A stretch of 64,000 nucleotides of DNA from JAOUJD01 sp963811265 (GTDB lineage: Bacteria; Pseudomonadota; Gammaproteobacteria; Burkholderiales; Burkholderiaceae_F): contig CAWEQS010000019.1 in the NCBI GenBank assembly GCA_963811265.1, positions 186,001 to 250,000 on the forward strand, written 5' to 3'. This document shows positions 8,119 through 16,074 of this stretch, one piece after another (position 1 is the stretch's first letter; every line of letters begins with the position of its first letter). Under the pieces are notes generated by a model. That model had not been told where the DNA came from. It ran no database searches and saw only the letters and a list, made by a program, of their open reading frames with translations. Position numbers and translations under genes: made by a program.

Positions 8119-9006
8119 GTGGGCGACTGCGCACGTCCGTGGCGTGCGGGACTCGGTGCCGTCCTGCTGGCAGGCGCCTCTGCAAGCGCGGCAGCTGCGG
8201 CGCCCGCGTGGCTGCCTGACGGCGCAAACGCGCCGGCGGCCTACGTCGTCGCTTCGGAGGATCGCATCCTCGCCAGCCACGCGCCAGGTGCCAGGCGCCA
8301 GCCTGCCAGTCTCGCCAAGCTGGCAGGCGCGCTGGTGGTGCTCGACGCCGAGAGCAAGCGGCTTGGCGTGCTGAGCCAGACGGCGATCGTCAGCGCGCGG
8401 GCAGCGGCTGCCGAAGGAACGCGACTGGGGCTGCGCAAGGACGACCGCGTTGCAGTGTCGGCGCTGCTCGAGGCCATGCTCGTCGGCTCGGCGAACGACG
8501 CCTGTCTCGCGCTGGCCGAACACCTGGCCGGCAGCGCAGAGCGGTTCGTCGCCTCGATGAACGCGCGGGCGCTGGCTCTCGGCATGAAGGACACGCGCTT
8601 CGTCGATCCCTGCGGCCTGGACCGACCCGGCCAGCACACCACGGCGGCCGACATGCTCCGGCTCGGGCGGGCGGCGCTTGCCGACCCAGCCATTCTGCGC
8701 ATCGTCGAACAGCAGTTCGTCCGCGTGGCTGTCGACGATGGTGCGCGCGTGCTGTTCGCACGCAGCACGAACGCGCTGCTCGGCCGGTACGACGGCGCCT
8801 TCGGCGTGAAGACCGGCTATACGCGGCAGGCGGGGCCGTGCCTGATCGCTGCCGCGCGTCGCGGCTCGGCGGTCGTGCTGATCGTCGTGCTGGGTAGCCG
8901 GGATCGCTGGCCGGTGGCCGTCGCGCTATTCGACGAGGCATTCGATTCGCTGACCGGTTATCCGCGCATCCGCAGTCGAGCGACGATCGGCGAGCCGGAC
9001 TTCTGA
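8119..9006 (+). CDS. D-alanyl-D-alanine carboxypeptidase family protein (small PBP5-like)
   Basis: This 295-residue serine peptidase of the S11 family trims the terminal D-Ala from peptidoglycan stem peptides in the periplasm. All three active-site motifs are present: SLAK at 64-67 (nucleophile S64), SAN at 124-126 and KTG at 231-233. The N-terminus is a signal peptide rich in Ala. It is shorter than PBP5/PBP6 and lacks their C-terminal beta domain and amphipathic anchor, so it may be soluble. The start is GTG directly after the preceding TAG, pointing to coupled translation in the cassette. Confidence 0.87.
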   Translation: MGDCARPWRAGLGAVLLAGASASAAAAAPAWLPDGANAPAAYVVASEDRILASHAPGARRQPASLAKLAGALVVLDAESKRLGVLSQTAIVSARAAAAEGTRLGLRKDDRVAVSALLEAMLVGSANDACLALAEHLAGSAERFVASMNARALALGMKDTRFVDPCGLDRPGQHTTAADMLRLGRAALADPAILRIVEQQFVRVAVDDGARVLFARSTNALLGRYDGAFGVKTGYTRQAGPCLIAAARRGSAVVLIVVLGSRDRWPVAVALFDEAFDSLTGYPRIRSRATIGEPDF

Positions 9007-9016
9007 GGCCTCGATC

Positions 9017-10447
9017 GTGAACCGCGCGCACCGCGTTGGCTTGGGCGGCGTGCTGCTCCTCGTGGCGGCGGTGTACTCGGTCGCGCTGGGCGGGCCGTTC
9101 CAGTTCGACGACTTGGCGACGGTGGCAGTCGATCCCGGCGCGCAGTCGATCGCAGCCTGGTGGGACGGTGCCGCCCGCCACGTGCGGCCCCTCACGAAGC
9201 TGAGCTTCGTGCTGTCCCACGCGCTCGGCGAAGCGCTTGGTCACGTGCCCGCCGGGCATCGGCTCGCAAACCTCGGGATCCACCTGTCAGCGGTCGCCAT
9301 GTTCTGCGCCCTCGGACTGCGGATCGCCGCGACTTGCTGCCCCACCCTCGACGCGCGCGGAGCCACCGCCGCGTCGCTCGCGGCCGCGGCCATGCTGGGA
9401 CTGCATCCGCTGGCCACCGAGGGCGTGAGCTATCTCAGCGGGCGGTCCATGTCGCTCGGGACGCTGCTCGCCGCAGCGAGCCTGTGGGCCTACATTCGCT
9501 GGCGCACCGACTCGCGCCGGGCCTGGCTGCTCGCAGCAGTCTTCGCCGGCATCGGCGCCGCGTTCGCGCGCGAGACCGCGGCCGTCGCGCCGTTGCTCTG
9601 GGTGCTGTGGGAGATGGCGCGGAAATCGCCGTCGTCCCCGCCGTTTTCAGCCCGGCGCCTGTGGGCGGTGGGGCCGGTCGCACTGGCGACTTGCCTGGGC
9701 GTGGGCGCCTTCATTCTCTGGCTGTTCGTCCACCCCCGCTACGCGCCGTTGCTCGAACACTCGCGCCTGATCGCGACGGGACGCACGGGCGAGGCGTCGT
9801 TCGCGGTCATGCTTCAGTACCTGGTCTCCGGGCTTGCGCTGCTGCGCTACCCCACCATCGATCCCGACGTCTCGCCGGCCCTGCTGTCTGCGGCCGACCG
9901 GCTGCTCGTCATCGGCGGACTGTCCGCGGCGACGGCGGTCGCCTGGGCGGCGCGGCGAACGCGCCCGCACCTCATGTTCTGCCTCGTGTGGGCGGGCCTC
10001 TGGCTCGCGCCGCTGTATGCCTTTCCTGTCCGCTACGACGCGGTCGCCGAGCGTCACTTCTATCCGGTGATCTGGGGCGTGGCCTTCGGCCTCTGCCTCG
10101 AGGCGTTTCGCGGTTGGTCCGCCGGCGCGGTGCTGCGGCGACAGGCGCAGGCCGCCGCTGCGCTCGCGGCCGGGCTCGCCCTGTCGATCGTCACGCTGAC
10201 CCGCAATGCCGACTACCGCAGCGAAGTCGCGCTCTGGGAGGCGGCGCGGCGCGGCGCGCCCGCCAAGGTCCGCGTCCTGAACAACCTGGGCGTCGCCTAC
10301 ATGGAGGCAGGCCGCTGGGACGAAGCGGAGGCCGTCCTGAGGCAGGCCGTCGCACTGGCCCCCGCGGACGAACTTGCCAGCGACAACCTTCTCATCGCGG
10401 AGCAGCGCGAGTTCGGCCCGGTGCGCTGGCCGCAACGAGACAGGTAA
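9017..10447 (+). CDS. TMTC/ArnT-like multi-pass membrane protein with C-terminal TPR
   Basis: This 476-residue protein has about ten membrane segments. An early FQFDD motif in the first outside loop and the HPLATEGVSYLSGRSMSLG segment (near 138) resemble TMTC-type O-mannosyltransferases and related GT-C enzymes that use lipid-linked sugars. The last 60 residues hold a tetratricopeptide unit (NNLGVAYMEAGRWDEAEAVL). The start is GTG at 9017, ten bases after the carboxypeptidase gene. It may glycosylate exported proteins or envelope polymers. Enzyme activity is inferred from the fold family; the donor and acceptor are unknown. Confidence 0.75.
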   Translation: MNRAHRVGLGGVLLLVAAVYSVALGGPFQFDDLATVAVDPGAQSIAAWWDGAARHVRPLTKLSFVLSHALGEALGHVPAGHRLANLGIHLSAVAMFCALGLRIAATCCPTLDARGATAASLAAAAMLGLHPLATEGVSYLSGRSMSLGTLLAAASLWAYIRWRTDSRRAWLLAAVFAGIGAAFARETAAVAPLLWVLWEMARKSPSSPPFSARRLWAVGPVALATCLGVGAFILWLFVHPRYAPLLEHSRLIATGRTGEASFAVMLQYLVSGLALLRYPTIDPDVSPALLSAADRLLVIGGLSAATAVAWAARRTRPHLMFCLVWAGLWLAPLYAFPVRYDAVAERHFYPVIWGVAFGLCLEAFRGWSAGAVLRRQAQAAAALAAGLALSIVTLTRNADYRSEVALWEAARRGAPAKVRVLNNLGVAYMEAGRWDEAEAVLRQAVALAPADELASDNLLIAEQREFGPVRWPQRDR

Positions 10448-10605
10448 GGACGTCCTTCGCAGCTTCCTGACCCTGACGGCGGCACGACTGCACTCGGCCC
10501 GCTACGCCCAGCGCCGGACCGACCCAGCGCCACCGTTGTGCAGCCGCCATGCCCCCCCGGTGACGGGATACCGCGCGGCCCGATCGGACCCTACCCTCGC
10601 CGCCC

Positions 10606-11475
10606 ATGAATCACTCTCTCATCGAGCCACGAGGCTACGTACGCGGCGGGTTTGGCGAAGAGATGGACCTGGCTTGCCTCTCCATCGCTTCCCACTTCGC
10701 CGCCCTTCCCGGCTGGCAAGAGAGCCAGATCGATCCTCACGAGGTCGCCTACCTGGCCGGCTTCTTTGCCTTCATCGCCCTGGTGTCGTCCCCACCGCTC
10801 CGCTCGGGCTCGCCGAGGCTGCGACCGGCGCGAAGGCGACCGTGGCGAGAAGGCTCATGCTGCGAGGAACCCGGGCCGAGTCGCTGAATGAACGCCTCAA
10901 GTGGTTCAAGAAGCGGCTGAACCAGTACTCGGCACTCTGGGTCGGCGTGCTCAAGGGCACGAACAGCTTCGGCGCGTTCGCCGAACTCGCTTTCGAGCAT
11001 GTGCAGGCCGGGGACAAGACGCGGCAGGGATATGTCGAGCACCTGAACGCGTTTCCGGACTTCTGCGAACGCACGATCCGGGCGTTTCATGCGGCGGGCC
11101 AGCGCAGCGACAGCAGCGTGGCGGCCATGCCGATGGACTTTTCCGGGATCAAGGAGCAGGCCGAAGAAACGGAATCGCGCCTTCGCGAAGCGCTGCGCAC
11201 GCTGGCGGAAGTCGGCGACCCGGAAGCCTGCGCGGCTCGTGCCGAGAACCGGGCCAGGCATCAAGAAGCGCTGGCGCAGGTGCGCTCGGCGAAGGAGCAG
11301 CTCGAGCGATTGAGTGCGCTGCTGGACTCGCTCGAGTCGCTCGACGCCGCGGCGAAAGAGATAGATACCGCGCCCCTGCTCCAGCTTTATCCAGGCGCTC
11401 GATCGTCTGGTGGCCACCTGGCGCGGCATCTGCAGCTTCGGCAGCGGCCCGGATCCGCGACTGCTGCTCGCGTAG
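10606..11475 (+). CDS. hypothetical protein, reading frame broken twice
   Basis: I do not recognise this gene. Coding begins MNHSLIEPRGYVRGGFGEEM in one frame, moves to the next frame near 10787-10790 (a CCCC run; one base appears missing) and returns near 11369-11372 (another CCCC run; one base appears extra), ending TAG at 11473-11475. The rebuilt product is about 289 residues. The middle contains LNERLKWFKKRLNQYSALWV and a long Glu/Ala/Arg helix (about 180-245), probably a coiled coil. The end, WRGICSFGSGPDPRLLLA, is in the starting frame. Two opposite indels in C runs look like sequencing errors. The pyrophosphatase-like gene starts nine bases later. Confidence 0.55.
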
Positions 11476-11484
11476 TCTGTCCCC

Positions 11485-11994
11485 GTGAACATCGCGAACC
11501 GCGTCCCACTGCCTGCCTGCGAGGAAACCGATGCGCCCGAAGTCGAGGTCGTCATCGAGATCCCGAAGGGCTCCTTCATCAAGCGCGGGTCCACGGGGCA
11601 TGTCGACTTCGTTTCGCCGGTGCCGTGTCCGTACAACTATGGTTCGGTGCCGAGCCACGTCGGACTCGAGGGCGACCTGCTCGATGCCCTGGTACTGGGG
11701 CCACGATTGCAGGCAGGAACTCTGCTGCGCGTCAGGGCGTGGGGCGCGGTGACGCTGACGGACCGCGGCATGTCCGACGACAAGCTCGTCTGCAGCAGCG
11801 CTCCGCTGAGCGATGCGCAGAAGCGCAACGTGCTGCGGTTCTTCGCCTTCTACGCAAAGTGCAAGGGGCTGCTGAACATCCTGCGCCGTCGGCCTGGCCG
11901 CAATGCCTGTGATGGCTGGCTGGAAGCCACGCGGGCCATCGCGCGCGCGACGCCACGCGATGAAGGCTGGCGCGGGCCGCCCGTGCCGTTCTGA
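11485..11994 (+). CDS. divergent inorganic pyrophosphatase-like protein
   Basis: This 169-residue protein aligns with family I inorganic pyrophosphatases. The first strand VVIEIPKGS, the lysine of FIK, PCPYNYGS, EGDLLD (usual DGDPxD) and TDRGMSDDKL (usual DEAGxDAKL) are all in order. Relative to the E. coli enzyme, the first metal-site Asp is Glu, and the Arg of VDRF and the Lys after the late Tyr are not conserved. It may be a weakened or re-specialised enzyme. The canonical ppa is at 35884-36432. The start is GTG, nine bases after the preceding gene. Confidence 0.75.
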   Translation: MNIANRVPLPACEETDAPEVEVVIEIPKGSFIKRGSTGHVDFVSPVPCPYNYGSVPSHVGLEGDLLDALVLGPRLQAGTLLRVRAWGAVTLTDRGMSDDKLVCSSAPLSDAQKRNVLRFFAFYAKCKGLLNILRRRPGRNACDGWLEATRAIARATPRDEGWRGPPVPF

Positions 11995-12015
11995 GCGCGA
12001 GCGACGCCGACAAGC

Positions 12016-12522
12016 TCAGGTCTGAGCGCGGCTCAGGAAGATGTCGATGGTGCGCACGAAGATGAAGCCGAAGACGCACAGCGCCCAGGTCAACGCAACG
12101 GCGTACGGACCGACACTCGGCGCCAGGGGAATCCCCGCGACGTTGAGCCAGAGACCCGCCACGGCAACGAACGAAATCGCGTAGACGATGACGACCCACG
12201 CCGGAAAGCGGCCCCCCTCGATCGCGCGGCGACGGCGGAACTGGCTCAGCAGCAAGGCGGTGAGGATCGACGCGGCAACTGCGCTCGACACCGGCCAGAT
12301 GACTGGCCCCGGGACGTGAAGGAGGTCCAGCAGCGCGGGAATCAGGGCGAGGGCCGTCACCAGGAGACCGCCTTCGATGTACAGGCGCACGAGGCGAAGG
12401 TGCCGCTCGGAGATCTCGCCCCCGAGCGCGCCTCGAAGGGTGACCACCACCGCCGAAAAGCCGGCGAATGACAGCGAGAGCGCTGCGAGACTGAATAGGA
12501 AGCTGGATTCCGCCGACGTCAC
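12016..12522 (-). CDS. small four-helix membrane protein of unknown function
   Basis: This 168-residue protein is predicted to lie in the inner membrane with four hydrophobic segments (about 7-27, 47-68, 72-92, 108-128) and a fifth near 140-158. A basic stretch QFRRRRAI lies between the third and fourth. It resembles small membrane proteins often found alone in Proteobacteria, but I recognise no catalytic or binding motif. It is convergent with the pyrophosphatase-like gene and stands between it and the tRNA-Ser region. No function is proposed. Confidence 0.65.
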   Translation of the reverse strand: MTSAESSFLFSLAALSLSFAGFSAVVVTLRGALGGEISERHLRLVRLYIEGGLLVTALALIPALLDLLHVPGPVIWPVSSAVAASILTALLLSQFRRRRAIEGGRFPAWVVIVYAISFVAVAGLWLNVAGIPLAPSVGPYAVALTWALCVFGFIFVRTIDIFLSRAQT

Positions 12523-12649
12523 GATCGCACCCTCCTGGGCATGGGCCCGGCGAGCAACACACCCCGGTCAAAGGGCTGGGACCACCGTCGAATCAGCGGT
12601 GCATGTGAACTACCTTGCACGCACGTGCGCGTACAAGTTCAGCTTGTTC

Positions 12650-12740
12650 TGGCGGAGAGAGTGGGATTCGAACCCACGATGGGCTTTTGACCCATACACA
12701 CTTTCCAGGCGTGCGCCTTCGACCGCTCGGCCATCTCTCC
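12650..12740 (-). tRNA. tRNA-Ser (anticodon GGA)
   Basis: This is a complete class II tRNA with encoded CCA. The acceptor arms are GGAGAGA and TCTCTCC with discriminator G, the anticodon loop CTGGAAA reads UCC/UCU codons, there is a long variable arm, and the T-arm is GTGGG-TTCGAAT-CCCAC. It lies downstream of a truncated copy of itself and of a 122-bp structured repeat. The obvious promoter is upstream of the truncated copy, so it may be made as part of a longer transcript. Confidence 0.95.
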
Positions 12741-12772
12741 TGATTCCGTAACGCCACTTCCGTCCCACCCGA

Positions 12773-12894
12773 GTGGGATTGCTCGCATCTCGCCTCACGG
12801 CGATCTGCTCGTCCCTCCGCTTCGCTTCGGGACCGCCGTCGCTTCGCGCCGGCGTCCTTCGCGACAGTCCGCTGGACTGTCGCTCGTCGAACCC
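12773..12894. repeat. 122-bp T-arm-flanked four-hairpin element, copy 1
   Basis: The element starts GTGGGATT and ends CGAACCC on the + strand, the two halves of a tRNA T-arm, with no intact T-loop between. Inside are four inverted repeats: CGCC/GGCG with loop TCAC, GTCCC/GGGAC, CGCCGtCGC/GCGcCGGCG, and GCGACAGTCC/GGACTGTCGC. A second copy of identical length lies at 18966-19087. It separates the full tRNA-Ser(GGA) from the truncated copy and may have split a tRNA gene at the T-loop. Confidence 0.75.
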
Positions 12895-12959
12895 ACGATG
12901 GGCTTTTGACCCATACACACTTTCCAGGCGTGCGCCTTCGACCGCTCGGCCATCTCTCC
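12887..12959 (-). pseudogene. truncated tRNA-Ser(GGA) copy
   Basis: These 73 bases are identical to the 5' part of the neighbouring tRNA-Ser (12668-12740): 5' acceptor strand, D-arm, anticodon arm, variable arm and 5' half of the T-arm. The sequence then breaks off inside the T-loop into the 122-bp element. The T-arm 3' half reappears on the far side of that element (AATCCCACTC on the minus strand), but no acceptor 3' strand follows. It cannot fold as a normal tRNA. It holds the promoter-proximal position. Confidence 0.85.
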
Positions 12960-12971
12960 GACGAGGCCGCG

Positions 12972-12977
12972 ATTATA
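12972..12977 (-). promoter_or_regulatory. -10 box of the tRNA-Ser(GGA) region
   Basis: TATAAT on the minus strand, 12 bases before the 5' end of the truncated tRNA copy. The surrounding CCGGATATAATCGCGGC is nearly the same as the -10 region of tRNA-Ser(CGA) at 19252-19257. A clear -35 was not found. Confidence 0.6.
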
Positions 12978-12991
12978 TCCGGCGCCTCCAA

Positions 12992-13022
12992 TGAAAAAGG
13001 CCCGCGGCGAGCCGCGGGCCTT
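12992..13022 (-). terminator. rho-independent terminator after the symporter gene
   Basis: On the minus strand the hairpin AAGGCCCGCGGC-TC-GCCGCGGGCCTT is followed by a T run. It lies about 20 bases beyond the stop of the sodium/solute symporter gene and separates that operon from the tRNA-Ser region. Confidence 0.85.
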
Positions 13023-13042
13023 CGGACTGCAGCAGCAGGACG

Positions 13043-15136
13043 TCAGCGGGCGATGGTCTCGACCGTGTCGCCGCGCAGGCTCGGATACCGAACGTGCTCG
13101 ACGAACTCCTGCACTTCCTTGCTGGGCGAAGGCGTGAGCATGCTCACCACCATGATCGTGATGATGCCGACCGGCAAGCCGAACACGCCGGCCGAGATCG
13201 GTGCGATGCCCCACCAGAGGTCCATCTTCGTGGTGCCGAACCACTCGATGAACTGCGGGTACGTGTGCACCATGTAGTACAGGCAGGTGCCCAGGCCCGC
13301 GACCATCCCGGTGATCGCCCCCCACTTGTTGGCGCGCTTCCAGAACACCCCGAGTACGAGGGCCGGGAAGAACGCCGAAGCCGCCATCGAGAACGCCGCG
13401 CCGACCAGGAACAGGATGTTGCCCGGCTTCAGCGACGTGACCCACGCTGCGAAGATGGCCACCACCAGGAGCAGGAGCTTGGAAATCATGACCCGCTTCT
13501 GCGTCGAGGCGTTCGGGTTGATCATCTTGTAGTACAGGTCGTGCGACAGCGCGTTGGCGATCGTCAGCAGCAGGCCGTCAGCGGTCGAGAGCGCCGCTGC
13601 CAGGCCGCCGGCCGCCACCAGGCCCGAGATCACGTAAGGCAGTCCCGCAATTTCGGGGGTTGCCAGCACGATGATGTCACCGCCCAGCGTCATCTCCGCC
13701 AGCTGCACGATGCCGTCCTTGTTGACGTCGCTGATGGCCATCAGGGTTGGATCGATCTTGGCCCAGGCGGCCACCCACGCCGGCAGGTTCGCGAACGATG
13801 ACCCCACCACGTTGTGATAGACCTCGTACTTCGCGAGGACCGCGAGCGCGGGCGCCGTGAAGTACAGCAGGAAGATGAAGAACAGCGACCAGAACACCGA
13901 GACCCGCGCTTCCTGCACCGACGGCGTGGTGTAGTAGCGCATCAGGATGTGCGGCAGTGCGGCCGTGCCGAACATCATGCAGAACACCAGTGCCAGGAAG
14001 TTGTTGCGCTTGGTAGCGCGCTCCTTCTCGCCCGCCTCGCCGGTCTTGGTGGTCGTATACGGCGTTGCATGCGGTGCCGGGGGCCCAGTCCTCGCAGAGT
14101 TGCTGGCGACTTGCTTGGCCCATGCAGCCTTCGCGTCGTCAGGCGTCTTCGGGAAGTCGGCAACGGCCTTCTCCGCCGCGCGAATGTCGGCCACCGGCGC
14201 GTTCGACGCCTTCAGGTCCTCCACGCGCTGGGCGGCCGCAGCCTTGCCGGCCTCCCACGATGCCGGCAGCGCGTCGATCCGCGCCTTGGCGTCCGCCGCG
14301 TTCTTCTTGAAGATGTCGCGAACGGCCACTTCACCGGGATTCGTGGCGAGTTCCTTCTCCTTCGCCGTCACCTTCTGCAAGACCTGGCCGTAAACGAGCT
14401 GCGGGATCGGGAAGTTGGTGATCTTCACCGACAGCCAAACCACCGGGATCATGTAGGCGACGATCAGGATGATGTACTGCGCAACCTGCGTCCACGTGAC
14501 CGCGCGCATGCCGCCGAGGAACGAGCAGACCAGGATACCGGCCAGGCCGAGGAACACGCCGACGCCGAACTCGACTCCCGTGAAGCGCGACGTGATGATG
14601 CCGACGCCGTAGATCTGCGCGACCACGTACGTGAACGAGCAAAGGATCGCCGCGAACACGCCGATGGAGCGGGCGATGTTGCCGCCGTAGCGCGCGCCGA
14701 GGAAGTCGGGAATCGTGAACTGGCCGAACTTGCGCAGGTACGGCGCCAGGAACAGCGCCACCAGGACGTAGCCGCCGGTCCAGCCGATCACGAAGCCGAG
14801 ACCGTCGAAGCCACTCAGGTAGAGCGTGCCCGCCATGCCGATGAACGACGCGGCCGACATCCAGTCCGCGCCGGTCGCCATGCCGTTGAACAGCGCCGGC
14901 ACGCGGCGACCTGCGACGTAGTACTCGGCAACGTCCGCCGTGCGGCTCATGATGCCGATGCCGGCATACAGCGAGATCGTCGCGAACAGGAACGTGTAGC
15001 CGATCCAGACGCGCGGCAGGCCCATCTGCTCGAGGATGGCGAGCACGATGACGAAGGCGACGAAGCCGCCCGTGTACCAGGTGTAGTACTTCTTCAGCTG
15101 GTTGAAGAAGGCGCGATTCGAACTGACGGCGCTCAT
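13043..15136 (-). CDS. sodium/solute (acetate) symporter, VC_2705 subfamily, with large inserted loop
   Basis: This 697-residue secondary transporter of the solute:sodium symporter family is related to ActP. Typical segments are SRTADVAEYYVAGRRVPALF (near 65), GGMRAVTWTQVAQYI (near 208) and LSTADGLLLTIANALSHD (near 530). Compared with ordinary members it has an extra hydrophilic, mainly helical insert at about residues 248-375, rich in Lys/Ala/Glu and ending in Pro/Thr-rich sequence. The start overlaps the stop of the DUF4212 gene by four bases, the usual small-subunit/large-subunit pair. Acetate is the likely substrate because acs lies upstream on the same strand. A terminator follows. Confidence 0.88.
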   Translation of the reverse strand: MSAVSSNRAFFNQLKKYYTWYTGGFVAFVIVLAILEQMGLPRVWIGYTFLFATISLYAGIGIMSRTADVAEYYVAGRRVPALFNGMATGADWMSAASFIGMAGTLYLSGFDGLGFVIGWTGGYVLVALFLAPYLRKFGQFTIPDFLGARYGGNIARSIGVFAAILCSFTYVVAQIYGVGIITSRFTGVEFGVGVFLGLAGILVCSFLGGMRAVTWTQVAQYIILIVAYMIPVVWLSVKITNFPIPQLVYGQVLQKVTAKEKELATNPGEVAVRDIFKKNAADAKARIDALPASWEAGKAAAAQRVEDLKASNAPVADIRAAEKAVADFPKTPDDAKAAWAKQVASNSARTGPPAPHATPYTTTKTGEAGEKERATKRNNFLALVFCMMFGTAALPHILMRYYTTPSVQEARVSVFWSLFFIFLLYFTAPALAVLAKYEVYHNVVGSSFANLPAWVAAWAKIDPTLMAISDVNKDGIVQLAEMTLGGDIIVLATPEIAGLPYVISGLVAAGGLAAALSTADGLLLTIANALSHDLYYKMINPNASTQKRVMISKLLLLVVAIFAAWVTSLKPGNILFLVGAAFSMAASAFFPALVLGVFWKRANKWGAITGMVAGLGTCLYYMVHTYPQFIEWFGTTKMDLWWGIAPISAGVFGLPVGIITIMVVSMLTPSPSKEVQEFVEHVRYPSLRGDTVETIAR

Positions 15137-15399
15137 TTGGCGTCTCCTTCATCCACACCGTACTCGAGGTCCATCTTGCGCATGGCCCTCGCGTAGTACC
15201 AGATGATCAGAACGTAGATGATCAGCGATCCCTGCGCCGCCATGTAGAACGAGAGCGGCCAGCCGAAGAAGTTGATCTCGGCGAGCGGGATCGCGTACCA
15301 CGCCATCACGTACGTGACGACGAACCAGATGAACAACAGGACTGCAGTGAGCCGGAGGTTTCGGCTCCAATACTCTTTGTGCTTTGCGGTGAGTTGCAT
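15133..15399 (-). CDS. DUF4212 small subunit of the sodium/solute symporter
   Basis: This 88-residue protein has two membrane segments (about 16-37 and 47-68) and a charged C-terminus. The order and sequence (YWSRNLRLTAVLLFIWFVV, then INFFGWPLSFYMAAQG) are typical of the DUF4212 partner of VC_2705-type symporters. GGAGAG before the ATG is a good ribosome site. The stop overlaps the symporter start by four bases, so both subunits are probably made together. Confidence 0.88.
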   Translation of the reverse strand: MQLTAKHKEYWSRNLRLTAVLLFIWFVVTYVMAWYAIPLAEINFFGWPLSFYMAAQGSLIIYVLIIWYYARAMRKMDLEYGVDEGDAK

Positions 15400-15432
15400 G
15401 TTCTCTCCTTTGGTGGCTTCTGTCTCCTCGAC

Positions 15433-16074
15433 TCACGTGGCTTCCGCGGTGGTTTCCTCCTTCGGTTGGGAGTTGCTTTCTGGACCGGACCTCGCGCGGG
15501 GCGGACTCCGCTCGATGTCGCGTTTCAACGTGGCAGTGAACTTCGGCTCGAAGCCGGCCAGCTGCTCGACGACCTTCGCCGCCTCTTCGCTGCGGCCGAG
15601 ATGGTGGTAAGTCATGCCGAGCTGGTAGTAGCCGTAGGGACTGAACGGCTGGATCTTGATGTTCTGCTTCAGCGCCTCGACCGCTTCCTCGAGGCGGCCG
15701 GCACGGATCAGCACGAGGCCGAGGCCGTACCACGCACGGTCGAGCGTCGGCCGCAGCTGCACGGCGCGGCGGAAGCAGCGCTCCGCCTCGACGATGTTGT
15801 CGGCCTTGTCTTGCAGGAAGCCAAGGTTGAACCAGCCGTCGGCGTTGTCCGGATTGACCTGGGTGAGGCGCTCGAGCTCGCGCGCGGCCCCGGCGTGGTC
15901 GCCGGCTTCGGAAAGCAGGTTGCCCAGCATGATCCGGGCCTCGTCGTAGGTCGGATCGACCGCCAGCATCCGGCGATAGACCTCGATCGCCTGCGCGTTG
16001 CGCTTGAAGATCAGCGCGGTGTTCGCCTGGCGGTTCAGCCACCAGATCGTCAGCCTGGTTGCGATCGAACTCAT
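15433..16074 (-). CDS. TPR protein of the acetate-uptake cluster
   Basis: This 213-residue tetratricopeptide protein opens with a short hydrophobic/amphipathic stretch (RLTIWWLNRQANTALIF) followed by about five TPR units between residues 25 and 180, for example AIEVYRRMLAVDPTYDEARI, WFNLGFLQDKADNIVEAERC and GYYQLGMTYHHLGRSEEAAK. The last 35 residues are charged and disordered. The start MSSIAT overlaps the stop of the upstream membrane protein by four bases. TPRs mediate protein binding, so it may organise the transporter or a partner; this is inference from position. Confidence 0.8.
   Translation of the reverse strand: MSSIATRLTIWWLNRQANTALIFKRNAQAIEVYRRMLAVDPTYDEARIMLGNLLSEAGDHAGAARELERLTQVNPDNADGWFNLGFLQDKADNIVEAERCFRRAVQLRPTLDRAWYGLGLVLIRAGRLEEAVEALKQNIKIQPFSPYGYYQLGMTYHHLGRSEEAAKVVEQLAGFEPKFTATLKRDIERSPPRARSGPESNSQPKEETTAEAT

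Noticed and set aside
12593..12991. Short minus-strand protein frames with repeated peptides across the tRNA region
   Set aside because: They cross two tRNA-Ser copies and the structured repeat; the repeated peptides simply reflect duplicated tRNA sequence.
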